Part shown: piece after piece, positions 8,064 to 22,464 of the stretch
Layout of the letters: the number at the start of each line of letters is the position of its first letter
Numbering within the stretch: the first letter of the stretch is position 1
Assembly (NCBI GenBank): GCA_028287035.1
Contig: JAQBQL010000203.1
Location: 1 to 60,573 of the forward strand
Source: Labilithrix sp.
GTDB lineage: Bacteria > Myxococcota > Polyangia > Polyangiales > Polyangiaceae
Direction of reading: 5' to 3'
Length of the DNA stretch: 60,573 nucleotides
Notes under the pieces: generated by a model
Told to the model about the DNA's origin: nothing
The model's input: the letters and a program-made list of their open reading frames with translations, nothing else
The model's database searches: none
Translations under genes and position numbers: made by a program

Positions 8064-9165
8064 CGAGGAGCCGCTCGATCACGTCGGCGACGCGGTCCTG
8101 GTCCTCGCTGCTCATGTCGTGGAAGCTCGGGAGGTTCAGCGCGCGCTCCGGGAGGTCCCACGCGACACGGTTGGCCGGGCGGTCCTCGAACATCGGGAGC
8201 GCCGACAGCGGGTGGAAGAAGACGCGTGCGTCGATGTTCTCTGCCGCGAATGCCGCCTGGCCGCGCTCGCGGGTGACGCCGGTCGCCGCGTCGAAGACGA
8301 CGGTGGGCATCCAGGCGCCGTTCACCGTGCCTGCGGGCTCGGGATTCATCGCGATTGCGCCGGCTCGTTCGAGGCGCGCCCGGTAGCTCGCCAGGATCTC
8401 GCGCTTGCGAGCGATCAGCGTGTCGACGCGCTCCAGCTGCGCCAGGCCGATCGCCGCCTGGACGTTGCTCATCTTGTACTTGTAGCCGACGACGTCGGGC
8501 CAGAACTGCTTCGTCTGGCCGCGCGCGCGCCCGTGGTTCGAGAACGTCAGCACGCGCTCGTAGAGAGCGGGATCGCTGGTGGTGAAGAGCCCGCCCTCGC
8601 CGGTGGTGAGGGTCTTCGTGCCGTGGAACGAGAACGCGCCGAACGCGCCCATGCTGCCCGCCCGGCGACCGCCGATGCTGGAGCCGATCGCCTCGGCGGC
8701 ATCCTCGACCACCGGGATCCCGTGCGCCGCGCCGATCGCGAGCAGCCGGTCCATGTCGCAGAGGTTCCCGTAGAGGTGAACGGCCAGGATCGCCTTCGTG
8801 CGCTTGGTGATCGCCGCCTCGACGCGGGCCGGGTCGAGGCACCACGTGTCGGGGAGCACGTCCACGAACACCGGCGTGGCGCCGAGATGCACCACGGGCG
8901 CGACCGAGGCGATCCAGTTCGTGTCCGCGAGGATCACCTCGTCACCGGGCCCGACACCGAGCGCCGCGAGCCCCATGTGGAGCGCCCCGGTGCAGCTCGA
9001 GGTGGCGACCGCGAAGGTGGTGTCGAGGTGCGCGGCAAAGGCCTTCTCGAACCGCTGGATGTACTCGTAGCAGCGCTCGCCCCAGCCGTTCCGCGTCGCG
9101 TCGGTGGCGTAGGAGACCTCGAGGTCCGTGATCGACGGCTTCGTGTAGGCGATGCGGGGCTTCAT
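8056..9165 (-). CDS. DegT/DnrJ/EryC1/StrS aminotransferase, perosamine-synthase-like
   Basis: A 369-residue PLP enzyme that transaminates 4-keto (or 3-keto) nucleotide sugars. It has the DegT landmarks GDEVILADTNW, VVEDAAEAIG and the PLP-binding lysine in SFHGTKTLTTGEGG (Lys184). The presence of Lys rules out the RfbH/ColD dehydrase type, where it is His. Similarity is closest to the GDP-perosamine synthase/PglE group, but the nucleotide and sugar cannot be fixed from sequence. It lies 15 bp downstream of a methyltransferase and likely belongs to the minus-strand operon 13092 to 7389. Confidence 0.88.
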   Translation of the reverse strand: MKPRIAYTKPSITDLEVSYATDATRNGWGERCYEYIQRFEKAFAAHLDTTFAVATSSCTGALHMGLAALGVGPGDEVILADTNWIASVAPVVHLGATPVFVDVLPDTWCLDPARVEAAITKRTKAILAVHLYGNLCDMDRLLAIGAAHGIPVVEDAAEAIGSSIGGRRAGSMGAFGAFSFHGTKTLTTGEGGLFTTSDPALYERVLTFSNHGRARGQTKQFWPDVVGYKYKMSNVQAAIGLAQLERVDTLIARKREILASYRARLERAGAIAMNPEPAGTVNGAWMPTVVFDAATGVTRERGQAAFAAENIDARVFFHPLSALPMFEDRPANRVAWDLPERALNLPSFHDMSSEDQDRVADVIERLLDG

Positions 9166-9180
9166 GGTCTCTCCTCGACG

Positions 9181-10389
9181 TCAGGGCACCGGCGTCACGA
9201 GCTTGCCCTGCCACGCGTTCACGTAGTCGAGCTGCTTCGTCAGCTCGCGCTTCAAGTTCCAGGGAAGGATGACGATGTACTCGGGCCGCGTCCGGGCGAG
9301 CTCGCCCTCGTCGACGATGGGAATGCGGCTCCCCGGCATGAACTTCCCCTGCTTCGCGGGGTTCCGGTCCACGACGAAGCGGAGGAGGTCCGGCCGGACG
9401 CCCGCGTAGTTCATGAGCGTGTTGCCCTTCGCCGCGGCGCCGTAGCCGACGACCACCTTGCCCTGGCGCTTCGCCTCGATGAGGAAGGAGAGGAAATCGT
9501 CCTTCACGCGATCGGTCTTCGCCTGGAAGCTCGCGTAGTACTCGCGCGTGGTCACGCCGGCCTTCGCCTCGAGATCGAGCATCTGCTGCACGCGCTCGGT
9601 CGCGGGGCGCCGGCTCACGTCACGGCGCTGCGCGAACACGCGCAGGCTGCCCCCGTGCGTCGAGAGCTCCTCCACGTCGAACACGGTGAGGCCGTGACGC
9701 TCCAGGATCGTCGCGGTCGCGGTGAGCGACAGGTACGAGAAGTGCTCGTGGTAGATCGTGTCGAACTGCGTCTGCTCGACGAGCCGCAGCAGGTGCGGGA
9801 ACTCGAACGTCGCGACCCCGTCGGGCTTCAGGAGCGCGGCGAACCCGGCGACGAAGTCGTTGATGTCCGGCACGTGGGCGAGGACGTTGTTGGCGGGCAT
9901 CAGGTCCGCCTGCTTGCCCTCCGCGACGAGCCGCTTCGCGAGCGCCACGCCGAAGAACTCGTCGACGATCTCGATGCCGCGCCCGCGGGCGGCGACGGCG
10001 GTGCTCGCGGTCGGCTCGATGCCCAGGCACGGGATGCCCCGCGCCTTCACGTGCTGGAGGAGGTAGCCGTCGTTCGCGGCGACCTCGATGACGTGGCTGC
10101 TCGCGCCGAGCGAGAAGCGCTCCACCATCTGCGCGACGTAGCGCTCCGCGTGCGTGACCCAGCTCGTCGAGTAGCTGCTGAAGTACGCGTACTCCGAGTC
10201 GAACAGCTCGTCGGCGGGAGAGAACTCGGTCTGGACGAGCCAGCACGCCTCGCACACGTGGACGCGCAGCGGGAACCACTTCTCCGGCTCGCCCAGCATC
10301 GTCTCCGTCAGGTACGCGTTCGAGGGCGGCGCGCTCCCCAGATCGACGAAGCGCAGGCTGACGGGCGAGGAGCAGTGGCGACACTTCAT
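9181..10389 (-). CDS. NDP-sugar C-methyltransferase-like SAM methyltransferase
   Basis: A 402-residue protein with the three-part layout of sugar C-methyltransferases of the TylC3 type: an N-terminal zinc-binding Cys domain (CRHC ... CEAC), a class I SAM domain (VIEVAANDGYLL) and a C-terminal methyltransferase domain with the YGAAAKGNT motif. Family members add a branching methyl group to keto-deoxysugars. The start at 10389 overlaps the upstream rfbC-like stop as ATGA. Its company (rfbF-like cytidylyltransferase and rfbC-like epimerase) is the usual one for CDP-linked branched sugars. A second copy of this family is at 35958-37181. Confidence 0.87.
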   Translation of the reverse strand: MKCRHCSSPVSLRFVDLGSAPPSNAYLTETMLGEPEKWFPLRVHVCEACWLVQTEFSPADELFDSEYAYFSSYSTSWVTHAERYVAQMVERFSLGASSHVIEVAANDGYLLQHVKARGIPCLGIEPTASTAVAARGRGIEIVDEFFGVALAKRLVAEGKQADLMPANNVLAHVPDINDFVAGFAALLKPDGVATFEFPHLLRLVEQTQFDTIYHEHFSYLSLTATATILERHGLTVFDVEELSTHGGSLRVFAQRRDVSRRPATERVQQMLDLEAKAGVTTREYYASFQAKTDRVKDDFLSFLIEAKRQGKVVVGYGAAAKGNTLMNYAGVRPDLLRFVVDRNPAKQGKFMPGSRIPIVDEGELARTRPEYIVILPWNLKRELTKQLDYVNAWQGKLVTPVP

Positions 10390-10949
10390 GGTTCGATTCC
10401 GAGAAAAGCGGGCGTCAGGACAGGATGGGAGGCGTCGCGCGCGGAGAGCTCGGCGATCGGCGCCGGCCAGCGGATCCCGACCCGCGGGTCCTCGGGATGG
10501 ATCCCTGCCTCCGCACCGGGTGCATACCGCGCAGAGTGCAGATAGAGAAGCTCGCACTCGCCGGTGAGGCACTGGAAGCCGTGCGCGAACCCCTCGGGAA
10601 TGAAGAACGTGAGCCCGTTGGCGGCGCTCAGCACCTCGGCATGCCACATGAGGAACGTGGGCGAGCCGCGCCGCAGGTCGACGGCGACGTCGAAGATCTC
10701 GCCGCGGATGCAGCTGACCAGCTTCGTCTCGGCATGCGGCGGGCGCTGGTAGTGCAGCCCGCGGACCGTGCCCTGGCGCACCGTCAGCGTGCGATTGATC
10801 TGCGCGATGCTCCGGCCTTCCAGGATCGGCGCGAGCTCGTCATCGCAGTACATGCGCTCGAGGAACCCGCGCGCGTCGCCGCGCGGCTTCCGCCCGACCA
10901 CCTTCAGGCCGGCGAGCGGCGCGTCGCGGATGTCGAAGCGCTCGCTCAC
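10386..10949 (-). CDS. dTDP-4-dehydrorhamnose 3,5-epimerase family (RfbC-like)
   Basis: A 187-residue cupin epimerase. It shows the RmlC marks RGFLERMY, TVRGLHYQ with the active-site His, IFDVAVDLR and PEGFAHGFQCL. The GTG start at 10949 forms a GTGA overlap with the stop of the rfbF-like gene, and the N-terminal MSERFDIRDAPLAGLKV is normal for the family. Because it sits between rfbF-like and C-methyltransferase genes, it probably acts on a CDP-4-keto-6-deoxy sugar rather than in rhamnose synthesis (inference). A second paralogue is at 29336. Confidence 0.9.
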   Translation of the reverse strand: MSERFDIRDAPLAGLKVVGRKPRGDARGFLERMYCDDELAPILEGRSIAQINRTLTVRQGTVRGLHYQRPPHAETKLVSCIRGEIFDVAVDLRRGSPTFLMWHAEVLSAANGLTFFIPEGFAHGFQCLTGECELLYLHSARYAPGAEAGIHPEDPRVGIRWPAPIAELSARDASHPVLTPAFLGIEP

Positions 10950-11716
10950 CAGATCTTCCACGGAGCCTTGCCCGACTGCCAGAGCTCCTCGAGATGGTTC
11001 TTGTCGCGCAGCGTGTCCATCGGATGCCAGAAGCCCTGGTGCTCGAACGCCATGAGCTCGCCGCGGCGGGCGAGCTCGTCGAGCGGCTGCGCCTCCCAGC
11101 TGATCGCGTCTCCGTCGATGAGCGACAGGCACTTCGGCGAGATCACGAAGAACCCGCCGTTGATGAGGCCGCCGTCACCGCGCGGCTTCTCGGTGAACCC
11201 GGAGACGCGCTCGCCCTCCATCTTCAAGGCGCCGTAGCGGCCGGGCGGCGCGACGGCCGTGATCGTCGCCCACTTCCCATGGCGCCGATGGAACGCGAGC
11301 TGGGCGGTGACATCCACGTCCGCGACGCCGTCGCCGTAGGTGAAGCAGACCTCCTGTTCGTCGCGCACGTAGGGCTCGACGCGCTTCAGGCGGCCGCCGG
11401 TCATCGTCTCCTCGCCCGTGTCGACGAGCGTGACCTTCCAGGGCTCGGCCTTCCGCTGGTGCACGATCATCTCGTTGTGCACCATGTCGAACGTCACGTC
11501 CGACATGTGGAGGAAGTAGTTGGCGAAGTACTCCTTGATGACGTACCCGCGGTAGCCGCAGCAGATCACGAAGTCGTTCACGCCGTGCGCGGAGTAGAGC
11601 TTCATGATGTGCCAGAGGATCGGCTTGCCGCCGATCTCGGCCATCGGCTTGGGCTTCAGCTGGGTCTCCTCGGAGAGACGCGTCCCGAGACCACCAGCGA
11701 GGATGACGGCTTTCAT
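10946..11716 (-). CDS. rfbF: Glucose-1-phosphate cytidylyltransferase
   Basis: A 256-residue nucleotidyltransferase making CDP-glucose from CTP and glucose-1-phosphate, the entry to CDP-dideoxy and branched sugars. Visible marks are the N-terminal AVILAGGLGTRLSEETQLKP loop with the lysine in PKPM, TYGDGVADVD (metal-binding Asp), and HPMDTLRDKN near the C-terminus, all typical of RfbF. Length is normal. ATGA overlaps occur at its start (with the membrane protein) and GTGA at its end (with the epimerase gene). The next pathway enzyme, CDP-glucose 4,6-dehydratase (RfbG), is not seen in this window. Confidence 0.93.
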   Translation of the reverse strand: MKAVILAGGLGTRLSEETQLKPKPMAEIGGKPILWHIMKLYSAHGVNDFVICCGYRGYVIKEYFANYFLHMSDVTFDMVHNEMIVHQRKAEPWKVTLVDTGEETMTGGRLKRVEPYVRDEQEVCFTYGDGVADVDVTAQLAFHRRHGKWATITAVAPPGRYGALKMEGERVSGFTEKPRGDGGLINGGFFVISPKCLSLIDGDAISWEAQPLDELARRGELMAFEHQGFWHPMDTLRDKNHLEELWQSGKAPWKIW

Positions 11717-13092
11717 GCAGCAGACCTTCCCGGAGCAGGGCGACCAGGCCGTCGGGCCCGGGCGAGCTGGGCCCTCGATAGCACGGTCGCCTTCCGCGCG
11801 AGCCCGCCGGCGACGGCGGCGACTTCCTCGCGGCGCGTCGTGAGCACGGCGATGAGCGAACCGTAGAACGGCAGGATGGGCACGCGGTACCGTGCGAGCG
11901 TCCCCCAGTTGCGGGTCGTCAGGCCGATGAACGTGCACCCGATGACGGTGACCGCCGCGCACATGAGGAGGAACGGCGAGTCGCGAATGTCGCGAGCCAC
12001 GCCCTTCAGCGTGCGCCGCTGGATGGCCGTGAAGAGCAGCACGGTGAGCGCGGTCATCTCGAGGGCGCTCACGAGGGCCGATGGCGACCGCACGTCGAAG
12101 AGCTGCGGCCGGAAGAGCGCGTTGACGAGCGAGAGCGGCGCCTGCGCGATCTGGCTCGCGACCGAGCGGGCCACCGGCTCCTCGACGTCGAACGCCGAGC
12201 CGCCCGCGCCGGACCTGCCATTCGCGACCTGGATCCAGGCACCCTGCTGCGTCGCGACGGTGTCGTTCAGCTTGTCGAGCGCGAGATCCGGCGAGATGCG
12301 GCCGACGGCGTAGAGCCCCACGGCCATGACCAGCGCGCCGAGCAGGAGGTACCGAGGCTGCGAGAACATCGAGCCACGCGCGGTCTTCCGGCCCTGCTCG
12401 ACCACGACGTGGAGGACGAGCCCGAGCAGGAGGACGGCGAGCACCGGCGTCCGGAACATGGCGACGATGAGGATCCCGAGGATCCCCCGGATGATCGCGC
12501 CCAGGCGCTGGGGCCGGTAGAGCCTCCGCCAGCTCGTCAGCATGAGCCCCATGCCCATCAGGCAGAGCGCCTCCTTGTGGAGCGCCGCGATCCAGAACGC
12601 GACGGACGGGAACAGCACCGTCGCCACGAAGAGCCGGACCGGCGACACCTTCGGCGCCGCGTCGCGCAGGCCCAGGAACACGCCGAACGAGCCGAACATC
12701 GCGAGCCCCGCGACCAGCGTCTGGGCCGCGTAGGCCGACCCGCGCACGAAGAAGATGATCCACGCGGCGGCGGCGCACATGGACCCCGTGTTCGAACCGG
12801 CGCCGAACACCACGTCGTCGAACGCGCTCGGCCGGTGCAGCATCAGCGCGAGCACCTCCGGAGCCGCCCACGAGAACTGCGCGTCGAGGAAGCGCGTCAG
12901 CTCGGTGCCGACCTCGCGGTACCCGTTGGCGTCCGCGCCGTTGTAATACTGGTAGAGCGCGCAGAGCTGGTACTCGACGAAGGCGACGTAGAGGTACGGC
13001 CGCACGCTCTTCGGGAAGCGGGGCGCGAACATCGCCGTCCCGAACAGCAGGGCTGCCATCACGGCCGTGACGAGGATGAGGTCGTTCAGCAT
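11713..13092 (-). CDS. Polytopic membrane protein, possible polysaccharide polymerase
   Basis: A 459-residue protein with about ten hydrophobic segments (for example 1-23, 110-130, 155-175 and 240-265) and a basic C-terminal tail. It starts the minus-strand operon that runs into rfbF. Polytopic proteins of this size in such loci are often Wzy-type polymerases or flippases, and the arrangement of a long extracytoplasmic loop (about 270-325) fits a Wzy/EpsG-like protein, but I do not see a diagnostic motif. Function is therefore a guess from context. Confidence 0.6.
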   Translation of the reverse strand: MLNDLILVTAVMAALLFGTAMFAPRFPKSVRPYLYVAFVEYQLCALYQYYNGADANGYREVGTELTRFLDAQFSWAAPEVLALMLHRPSAFDDVVFGAGSNTGSMCAAAAWIIFFVRGSAYAAQTLVAGLAMFGSFGVFLGLRDAAPKVSPVRLFVATVLFPSVAFWIAALHKEALCLMGMGLMLTSWRRLYRPQRLGAIIRGILGILIVAMFRTPVLAVLLLGLVLHVVVEQGRKTARGSMFSQPRYLLLGALVMAVGLYAVGRISPDLALDKLNDTVATQQGAWIQVANGRSGAGGSAFDVEEPVARSVASQIAQAPLSLVNALFRPQLFDVRSPSALVSALEMTALTVLLFTAIQRRTLKGVARDIRDSPFLLMCAAVTVIGCTFIGLTTRNWGTLARYRVPILPFYGSLIAVLTTRREEVAAVAGGLARKATVLSRAQLARARRPGRPAPGRSAA

Positions 13093-13362
13093 GCGGTCGC
13101 CGCGGCGGCGCGGACGGGAGCTTTAACAGTTGCACCGTCCGCGCGACAGTTCAGCGCGCAGCGCATTGCGCGATTTAGCCCGGGGTGCGTGACCGGCAGA
13201 GCCCGCCGGCGCCCGTTTCAGGCAAGCCGGGTGACCTGGTCATCCGCGCAGGTTTGAACGCCGCGCCGGCCTTGCGCCACGAAACGTCGCGCGACTAGTG
13301 TGCCGTGTCCCCCGGCGCCTGCCGCGCGCCCCTCGTGATGTACCCCAGCAAAGAGCGCCCCC
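13093..13362. promoter_or_regulatory. Divergent intergenic region with a candidate promoter
   Basis: This 270-bp gap separates the minus-strand membrane-protein operon from the plus-strand dehydratase gene. For the plus strand, TTGCGC (13272-13277) and TAGTGT (13296-13301) are 18 bp apart, resembling the better promoter found upstream of rfbB. That would give a leader of about 55 nt. For the minus strand an AT-rich patch (TTAAAG, about 36 nt before the ATG) is the only candidate -10. No gene or RNA is recognisable here. Confidence 0.45.
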
Positions 13363-15357
13363 ATGCGTGACGTGATCATCGCCTACCGGCGCGTGCTCGT
13401 CGTCGCGATGCATCTCGCGCTCTGGACGGCGTCGTTCTTCGTCGCCGTGCTCCTGCGCTTCGAGTTCGCGATCCCCGCCGCGTTCCTCACGCTGGCCCCT
13501 CGCCTGCTCCTGGTGTCGCTCACCGTGCGGACGCTCGTGCACTGGCGCTTCGGCCTCTTCCACGGCCTCTGGCGGTACTCGAGCTCGCGTGACCTCGTCT
13601 CTCTGATCAAGGCCGCGACGCTCTCGTCGGCCATCATCGCGACCGCCTGGGCGTTCGCCGCGTCGGGCACGTTCCCGCGCTCCATCTTCGTGCTGGATTT
13701 CGCCTTCAGCATCCTCATCATCGGCGGGCTCCGGCTCGGCATCCGCACGATCCACGAGGTGGGCCAGCAGTCGAACAGCCGCGGGCCGGCGAGCCAGGAT
13801 GGCAAGCCCGCGGGCGGACCCGAGCCGCGCCGGCGCATCGTGGTGCTGGGCGCGGGCGACGCGGGCGAGACGCTGATGCGCGAGATCGTCAGGAGCCACG
13901 GCCGCCGGTTCGATGCCGTTGGCTTCCTGGACGACAGCCCGCGCAAGCAGGGCGAGCGCATCCACGGCGTGCCGGTCCTCGGCCCCATCGCGGAGGTCGC
14001 CAACGTCATCGAGAAGCAGCGGATCGACGAGGTCATCCTCGCCATCCCGTCGCTTCGCGGGAAGGAGATCCGGCGGGTCGTCGAGCTGTGCCGGCCGACC
14101 GGCGTGACGCTCCGCACCGTGCCCGGGCTCGACGCGCTCATCGACGGCACCGTCACCGTGAGCCAGCTCTCCGAGGTGAAGATCGAGGACCTCCTCGGCC
14201 GCGAGCCGGTGAAGCTCGACACGCGGGCGATCGGCGCCTTCCTCGCCGGCCGCGTGGTGCTCGTCACCGGCGCCGGCGGGAGCATCGGGTCCGAGCTCTG
14301 TCACCAGATCGCGCGCTTCGGCCCGGCGAAGCTCATCCTCCTCGAGCAGGCCGAGAACAACCTCTTCGAGGTCCATCGCGCGCTCCTCAGGGTCTATCCC
14401 GACGTCGTGACGGTCCCGTCCATCGCCGACGTCTGCGACACGAAGCGGCTCGACGCCATCTTCGACGCGCACCGCCCCGACGTCGTCTTCCACGCGGCCG
14501 CGCACAAGCACGTGCCGATGATGGAGGCGAACCCCGGCGAGGCCATCAAGAACAACGTGTTCGGCACGAAGAAGGTGGCGGACCTCGCAGCGCGCTACCA
14601 GGTGAAGACCTTCGTGATGGTCTCGACCGACAAGGCCGTGAACCCCACCTCGGTGATGGGCGCGTCCAAGCGCACCGCCGAGATCTACGTGCAGGCGCTC
14701 TCCCAGCGCACCGAGACGCAGTTCGTCACCGTGCGTTTCGGCAACGTGCTCGGCAGCGCGGGCAGCGTCATCCCGATCTTCAAGCAGCAGATCGCCGCCG
14801 GCGGCCCGGTGACCGTCACGCACCCGGACATGAAGCGGTACTTCATGACCATCCCCGAGGCTTGCCAGCTGATCCTGCAGGCGGGCGCGATGGGGCGCGG
14901 CGGCGAGATCTTCATCCTCGACATGGGCGAGCCGGTGAAGATCGTGGACCTCGCGCGCGATCTGATCCGCCTGTCCGGCCTCACGCCCGACGAGGACATC
15001 GCCATCGCCTTCTCCGGCATGCGCCCCGGCGAGAAGCTCTTCGAGGAGCTGTCGTTCGATGCCGAGAAGGCCGAGAAAACCGGCCACGAAAAGATCTTCG
15101 TCGGCAACTTCCGCCCGCATGCGTGGGAGGAGATCCAGGAGCGGCTCGAGGAGCTGCACCAGGCGAGCGACGGCTCGTCCGGAGAGCGCGTCCGCGAGGC
15201 GTTCCGGAAGATGGTCCCCGAGTACAGCCCGGAGCTGCTCTCTCCGTCCTCGCTCGTGCCTCCGGTGCAAGAGGTGGCGAAGGCCAAGGTCGTCCAGGAC
15301 GAGCCCGCCCGTCCGTCGAGCCCCGCGGTCGACCGCATCAGCGCACCGGCCCTCTGA
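13363..15357 (+). CDS. Membrane-bound UDP-sugar 4,6-dehydratase, PglF/WbpM type
   Basis: A 664-residue protein. Residues 1-125 hold about four membrane segments, 155-265 a first Rossmann domain (IVVLGAGDAGET), and 298 onward the SDR domain with VTGAGGSIGSE (301-311). The catalytic block STDKAVNPTSVMGASKR (421-437) has Met432 in place of the usual SDR tyrosine, followed by Lys436, which is diagnostic of the PglF/WbpM/CapD class. These enzymes convert UDP-GlcNAc to the 4-keto-6-deoxy sugar used for bacillosamine or QuiNAc/FucNAc. The gene directly downstream is a PglE-like aminotransferase, the next step in that route. Confidence 0.92.
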   Translation: MRDVIIAYRRVLVVAMHLALWTASFFVAVLLRFEFAIPAAFLTLAPRLLLVSLTVRTLVHWRFGLFHGLWRYSSSRDLVSLIKAATLSSAIIATAWAFAASGTFPRSIFVLDFAFSILIIGGLRLGIRTIHEVGQQSNSRGPASQDGKPAGGPEPRRRIVVLGAGDAGETLMREIVRSHGRRFDAVGFLDDSPRKQGERIHGVPVLGPIAEVANVIEKQRIDEVILAIPSLRGKEIRRVVELCRPTGVTLRTVPGLDALIDGTVTVSQLSEVKIEDLLGREPVKLDTRAIGAFLAGRVVLVTGAGGSIGSELCHQIARFGPAKLILLEQAENNLFEVHRALLRVYPDVVTVPSIADVCDTKRLDAIFDAHRPDVVFHAAAHKHVPMMEANPGEAIKNNVFGTKKVADLAARYQVKTFVMVSTDKAVNPTSVMGASKRTAEIYVQALSQRTETQFVTVRFGNVLGSAGSVIPIFKQQIAAGGPVTVTHPDMKRYFMTIPEACQLILQAGAMGRGGEIFILDMGEPVKIVDLARDLIRLSGLTPDEDIAIAFSGMRPGEKLFEELSFDAEKAEKTGHEKIFVGNFRPHAWEEIQERLEELHQASDGSSGERVREAFRKMVPEYSPELLSPSSLVPPVQEVAKAKVVQDEPARPSSPAVDRISAPAL

Positions 15358-15376
15358 GCTGCTAGAAGGGTCTGCG

Positions 15377-16507
<1,131 letters not shown>

Positions 16508-16532
16508 CCCGGCCCGCGCCTCGCTGCCTCGG

Positions 16533-17779
16533 TCAGGCCCGGAAGCGGCGGAACAGCAACGCGTACTCGTCGCGTTCGTGCTGATCGAGCGTCGCCGGAT
16601 CGAGCATCTCGAAGGCGCGCCGCCGTGCCGCCTCACCCATCGCCTTCGCGTGGGCAGGGTCGTCCAGGAAGCGCGCCACCGCGTCGGCCAGCTTGCCGAC
16701 GTCGCGCGCCGGGACGAGCGCGCCGGTCTTGCCGGTCTCGATGAGCTCGCCCTGCCAGTCGAGGTCGTACGCGGCGATGGGGGCCGCACCGAACGCGCAT
16801 TCGGAAAGGGCCCGGCCGGTGATCGGCGAGATCACCGCCGCCGCCTGGGGGATCACCTGGGCCAGCCACTCCTGCCCCCGGTTTCCGCAGAACGCGACGT
16901 GCTCCTGGACCCCGAGCTCGCGGGCGAGGGTCGCGAGCGCCTCACGCTCCTGCCCGTCCCCGACGAGCAGCGCCTTCAGGTCGCCATGACCGCGCCGGTG
17001 GAGGTCGGCGAGGACGCGGACCACGTCCTCCGGGTGCTTCACCGCCTCGAGGCGACCGATGCAGAGGACGAAACGGAACGGGGTTGGCCAGAGCTCGCGG
17101 AGGAGCGCCGGATCGATGCTGCGCGTCGCGGGCTCCGCGACGTGCCGTTTGTCGATCAGGTTCCCATAACGGAAGATCGTGGACACCTCGCGACGCGCGC
17201 CGTTCGCGATCGCGAACTCCAGGTTGTCGAGATTCACGGCGGCGACCAGATCGGCGCGTGACAGCACGAACCGGACGACCCGCTTCTCGACCGCATAGGA
17301 CCGGAAGAACCGCGGCATCATCGGTTTACCGGTGGCCGCGAAGTTCTTGTCGTAATTGGCATTCACACGCACGACGAGCGGAATGCCGGTGGCGCGGGCC
17401 AGCGCGAGGCCGAGCAGCCCGTTGTAGAGCGGGTCCCCCACGCGTATCGCGGTGATCCGTTCGCGGCGAATCAGCGTGACCAGGCGGCGCACGAGGTCCG
17501 CCTGCGCGGCCGCGAAGTTCACGACGAACGCGCCGGAGAGCGCGTCGGTGAGGCCGACCTTCCCGTCGATGAACGTGTGCGCGGCGGCGAGCTCGTGCAC
17601 CTCGGGCGCGCCGTTCCGTGCCGTCGCCCCCTCGCTCACGAGCGACGCGAAAGGATGCACCGTCCACACGTGCTCGAAGAATCCGCCCAGGTCCCGGCAG
17701 GTCACCGAGTCCTCGAGCTGGCGCGAGCGGATGGCCTCGTAGCCGTACGAGGCGTCGAGAACGAGGAGCCGCTCCGCCA

Positions 17780-17780
<1 letters not shown>
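16533..17780 (-). CDS. GT4-type glycosyltransferase
   Basis: A 415-residue GT-B fold enzyme. The C-terminal half holds CIGRLEAVKHPEDVVR, the nucleotide-sugar-binding region LLVGDGQERE, and SPITGRALSECAFGAAPIAA, where the usual ExxxxGxPV element is seen as a variant. The start at 17780 overlaps the upstream epimerase stop by one base (TGATG). It ends 25 bp from the convergent aminotransferase. Donor and acceptor sugars are unknown. Confidence 0.85.
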
Positions 17781-21304
<3,524 letters not shown>

Positions 21305-21305
21305 C

Positions 21306-22448
21306 ATGACCACCGCGTATCAGCGATGCACGCGTTGCATCATGGACACGACGGCGGACGGGATCCTCTTCGACGAAGCCGGCCAGTGTAACTACTGCCG
21401 CAACTTCGAGAAGAAGCTGCGGTCGTTCCAGCCGAACGACCCCGCGAAGCTCGCCGAGAAGCTCGACGCCCTCGTACGGCGCATCAAGGCCGACGGACAG
21501 GGCAAGCAGTACGACTGCATCGTCGGCCTCAGCGGCGGCGCCGACAGCGCGTACACGCTCTACACCGTGAAGAATGCCGGGCTCCGGCCGCTCGCCGTCC
21601 ACATGGACAACGGGTGGGACTCCGAGCTCGCGGCGAACAACATCGAGAACCTCGTCCGCAAGCTCGACGTCGACCTCGCGACGCACGTGATCAACTGGCA
21701 GGAGTATCGGCGCCTCATGCAGGCGTTCTTCTCGGCCGACGTGCTCGACGTCGAGCTCCTCTACGACAACGCGATGCTGGCGGTGAACTACCAGACCGCC
21801 GCCAAGTACGGGGTCCGGTGGATCCTGGGCGGGACCAACACCACGACCGAGGGCATGGAGATGCCGTCGAACTGGAACTGGTTCAAGTTCGACAAGAAGA
21901 ACATCCTCGCGCTCGCCAAGCGCGCGAACGTGAAGATCGACACGTTCCCGACGATCGGCACGGCCGATTACGTCTTCGACAAGTACGTCCGCCGCACGCG
22001 CTGGATCCCGCTGCTCGACTACGTCGACTACTTCAAGCCGCGCTGCACCGAGGAGCTCGTCGAGAAGCTCGGCTACCGCGTCTACGCGTACAAGCACTAC
22101 GAGTCGATCTTCACGCGCTTCTACCAGGGCTACATCCTCCCGACGAAGTTCGGGATCGACAAGCGGAAGCTCCACCTCTCGACGCTCATCATCAGCGGAC
22201 AGACGACGCGCGAGGCCGCGCTCCGCACGATGGAGCGCATCCCCTACCCGTCCGACGCCGAGCTCCAGGACGACATCGACTACTTCCTGAAGAAGATGGG
22301 CTGGACCGCGCAGCAGCTCGCCGATTACGTGGCGCGGCCCCAGGTACCGCACGCGCGCTACGGGACGGAGAAGCCGCTCTGGGATCGCCTCGCGAAGCTC
22401 GCGCGCAACCTCGGGCTCGTCGACCGGCACCTCACCATCGCCTCCTGA
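21306..22448 (+). CDS. WbpG-like N-acetyl sugar amidotransferase
   Basis: A 380-residue ATP-pyrophosphatase-type enzyme. Zinc-like Cys pairs (Cys8, Cys11, Cys28, Cys31) precede the PP-loop SGGADS (76-81), and GGTNTTTEGMEMP is a characteristic block of this family. WbpG-type enzymes convert an N-acetyl group to an acetamidino group using ammonia delivered by HisH/HisF paralogues, as in LPS 2-acetamido-3-acetamidino uronic acids. The three genes are contiguous (gaps 19 and 1 bp), giving a complete amidination module. The gene ends 16 bp from a convergent gene. Confidence 0.92.
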   Translation: MTTAYQRCTRCIMDTTADGILFDEAGQCNYCRNFEKKLRSFQPNDPAKLAEKLDALVRRIKADGQGKQYDCIVGLSGGADSAYTLYTVKNAGLRPLAVHMDNGWDSELAANNIENLVRKLDVDLATHVINWQEYRRLMQAFFSADVLDVELLYDNAMLAVNYQTAAKYGVRWILGGTNTTTEGMEMPSNWNWFKFDKKNILALAKRANVKIDTFPTIGTADYVFDKYVRRTRWIPLLDYVDYFKPRCTEELVEKLGYRVYAYKHYESIFTRFYQGYILPTKFGIDKRKLHLSTLIISGQTTREAALRTMERIPYPSDAELQDDIDYFLKKMGWTAQQLADYVARPQVPHARYGTEKPLWDRLAKLARNLGLVDRHLTIAS

Positions 22449-22464
22449 GAGACGACGGCGGGGC

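Noticed and set aside
8056..9165. Aminotransferase as RfbH (3-dehydrase) because rfbF is in the same operon
   Set aside because: RfbH-type enzymes have His instead of the PLP lysine. This protein keeps Lys184.
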